Source: UBA9547 sp044349205
GTDB taxonomy: Bacteria > Bacteroidota > Bacteroidia > Cytophagales > UBA9547
Length of the DNA stretch: 6,068 bases
Assembly (NCBI GenBank): GCA_044349205.1
Contig: JBIKRJ010000148.1
Location: 1-6,068, forward strand
Direction of reading: 5' to 3'
This document shows, in pieces, positions 5,984 to 6,068 of this stretch. The notes below the pieces were generated by a model. That model saw only the letters and a list, made by a program, of their open reading frames with translations. It searched no databases and was not told where the DNA came from. Within the stretch, counting starts at the first letter, position 1. Each line of letters starts with the position of its first letter. The position numbers and the translations under genes are program-made.

Positions 5984-6068
5984 CTATTGCCTTTCGGCTA
6001 CCAAACCTAATATAGAATGAACGCAAGCACCTAGATTTCTCTGGATTTCATTTTCCCAAAATCGAATT
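5984..6068 (-). CDS. C-terminal fragment of a protein resembling DUF559 / Vsr-fold endonucleases
   Basis: Reading inward from the right edge on the minus strand, one frame is open for 27 codons up to a TAG at 5984-5986; the other two close earlier. The peptide begins IRFWENEIQRNL and ends GLVAERQ. The RFW-x-NE-x-x-x-NL pattern followed by a short helix is how DUF559 proteins (very-short-patch-repair endonuclease fold) typically finish: a last strand 'RFWNNEV' and a terminal helix. The start and the catalytic residues lie outside the window, so the assignment is a pattern match on a short stretch. The gene runs convergent with the porin; the 18 bases between their stop codons contain no clear terminator. 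Confidence 0.5.
   Translation of the reverse strand, partial: IRFWENEIQRNLGACVHSILGLVAERQ

Overview
This 6 kb window looks like chromosomal DNA of a Bacteroidota bacterium, probably from the Cytophagales/Chitinophagales side rather than the gut Bacteroidales. The reasons are: AT-rich coding sequence; no clear Shine-Dalgarno sequences before the starts; TAnnTTTG-type -7 promoter elements upstream of several genes; and outer-membrane beta-barrels of Bacteroidota types (a DUF6089-like barrel and an OprO/P-like porin), both with signal peptides ending LLA|Q. The genus assignment is inference.

Layout, left to right. Positions 1-583 (minus strand) hold most of a ComF-family phosphoribosyltransferase that runs off the left edge. 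Nine bases upstream of its start ends a 359-residue outer-membrane barrel protein (593-1672, minus) with an unusual Pro/Glu-rich, Lys-rich C-terminal tail; the two probably form one transcript. A clear intrinsic terminator (1721-1750, minus) separates them from a class I PLP-dependent aspartate-type aminotransferase (1774-2991, minus). The 138-base divergent intergenic region (2992-3129) carries the aminotransferase promoter and, going the other way, the start of a three-gene plus-strand group: a Fur-family metalloregulator (3130-3555), a small exosortase-family membrane protein with an apparent Cys/Arg/His catalytic triad (3585-4091), and a small polytopic membrane protein overlapping it (4075-4455) that resembles the partner proteins of Bacteroidota exosortases. 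A signal-peptide-bearing porin-like barrel (4541-5965) follows behind its own probable promoter. The right edge (5984-6068, minus) holds the C-terminal end of a gene that resembles DUF559/Vsr-fold endonuclease-like proteins.

How they may work together: the ComF, aminotransferase and porin genes look like ordinary housekeeping or envelope genes. The most interesting unit is regulator - exosortase - partner. It looks like a minimal protein-sorting or processing module placed behind a metal-responsive regulator, with no recognisable sorted substrate (short C-terminal motif, membrane helix, basic end) and no exopolysaccharide genes in the window. The substrate must lie elsewhere if the enzyme is active. 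All functional assignments rest on reading motifs by eye; no database search was run.
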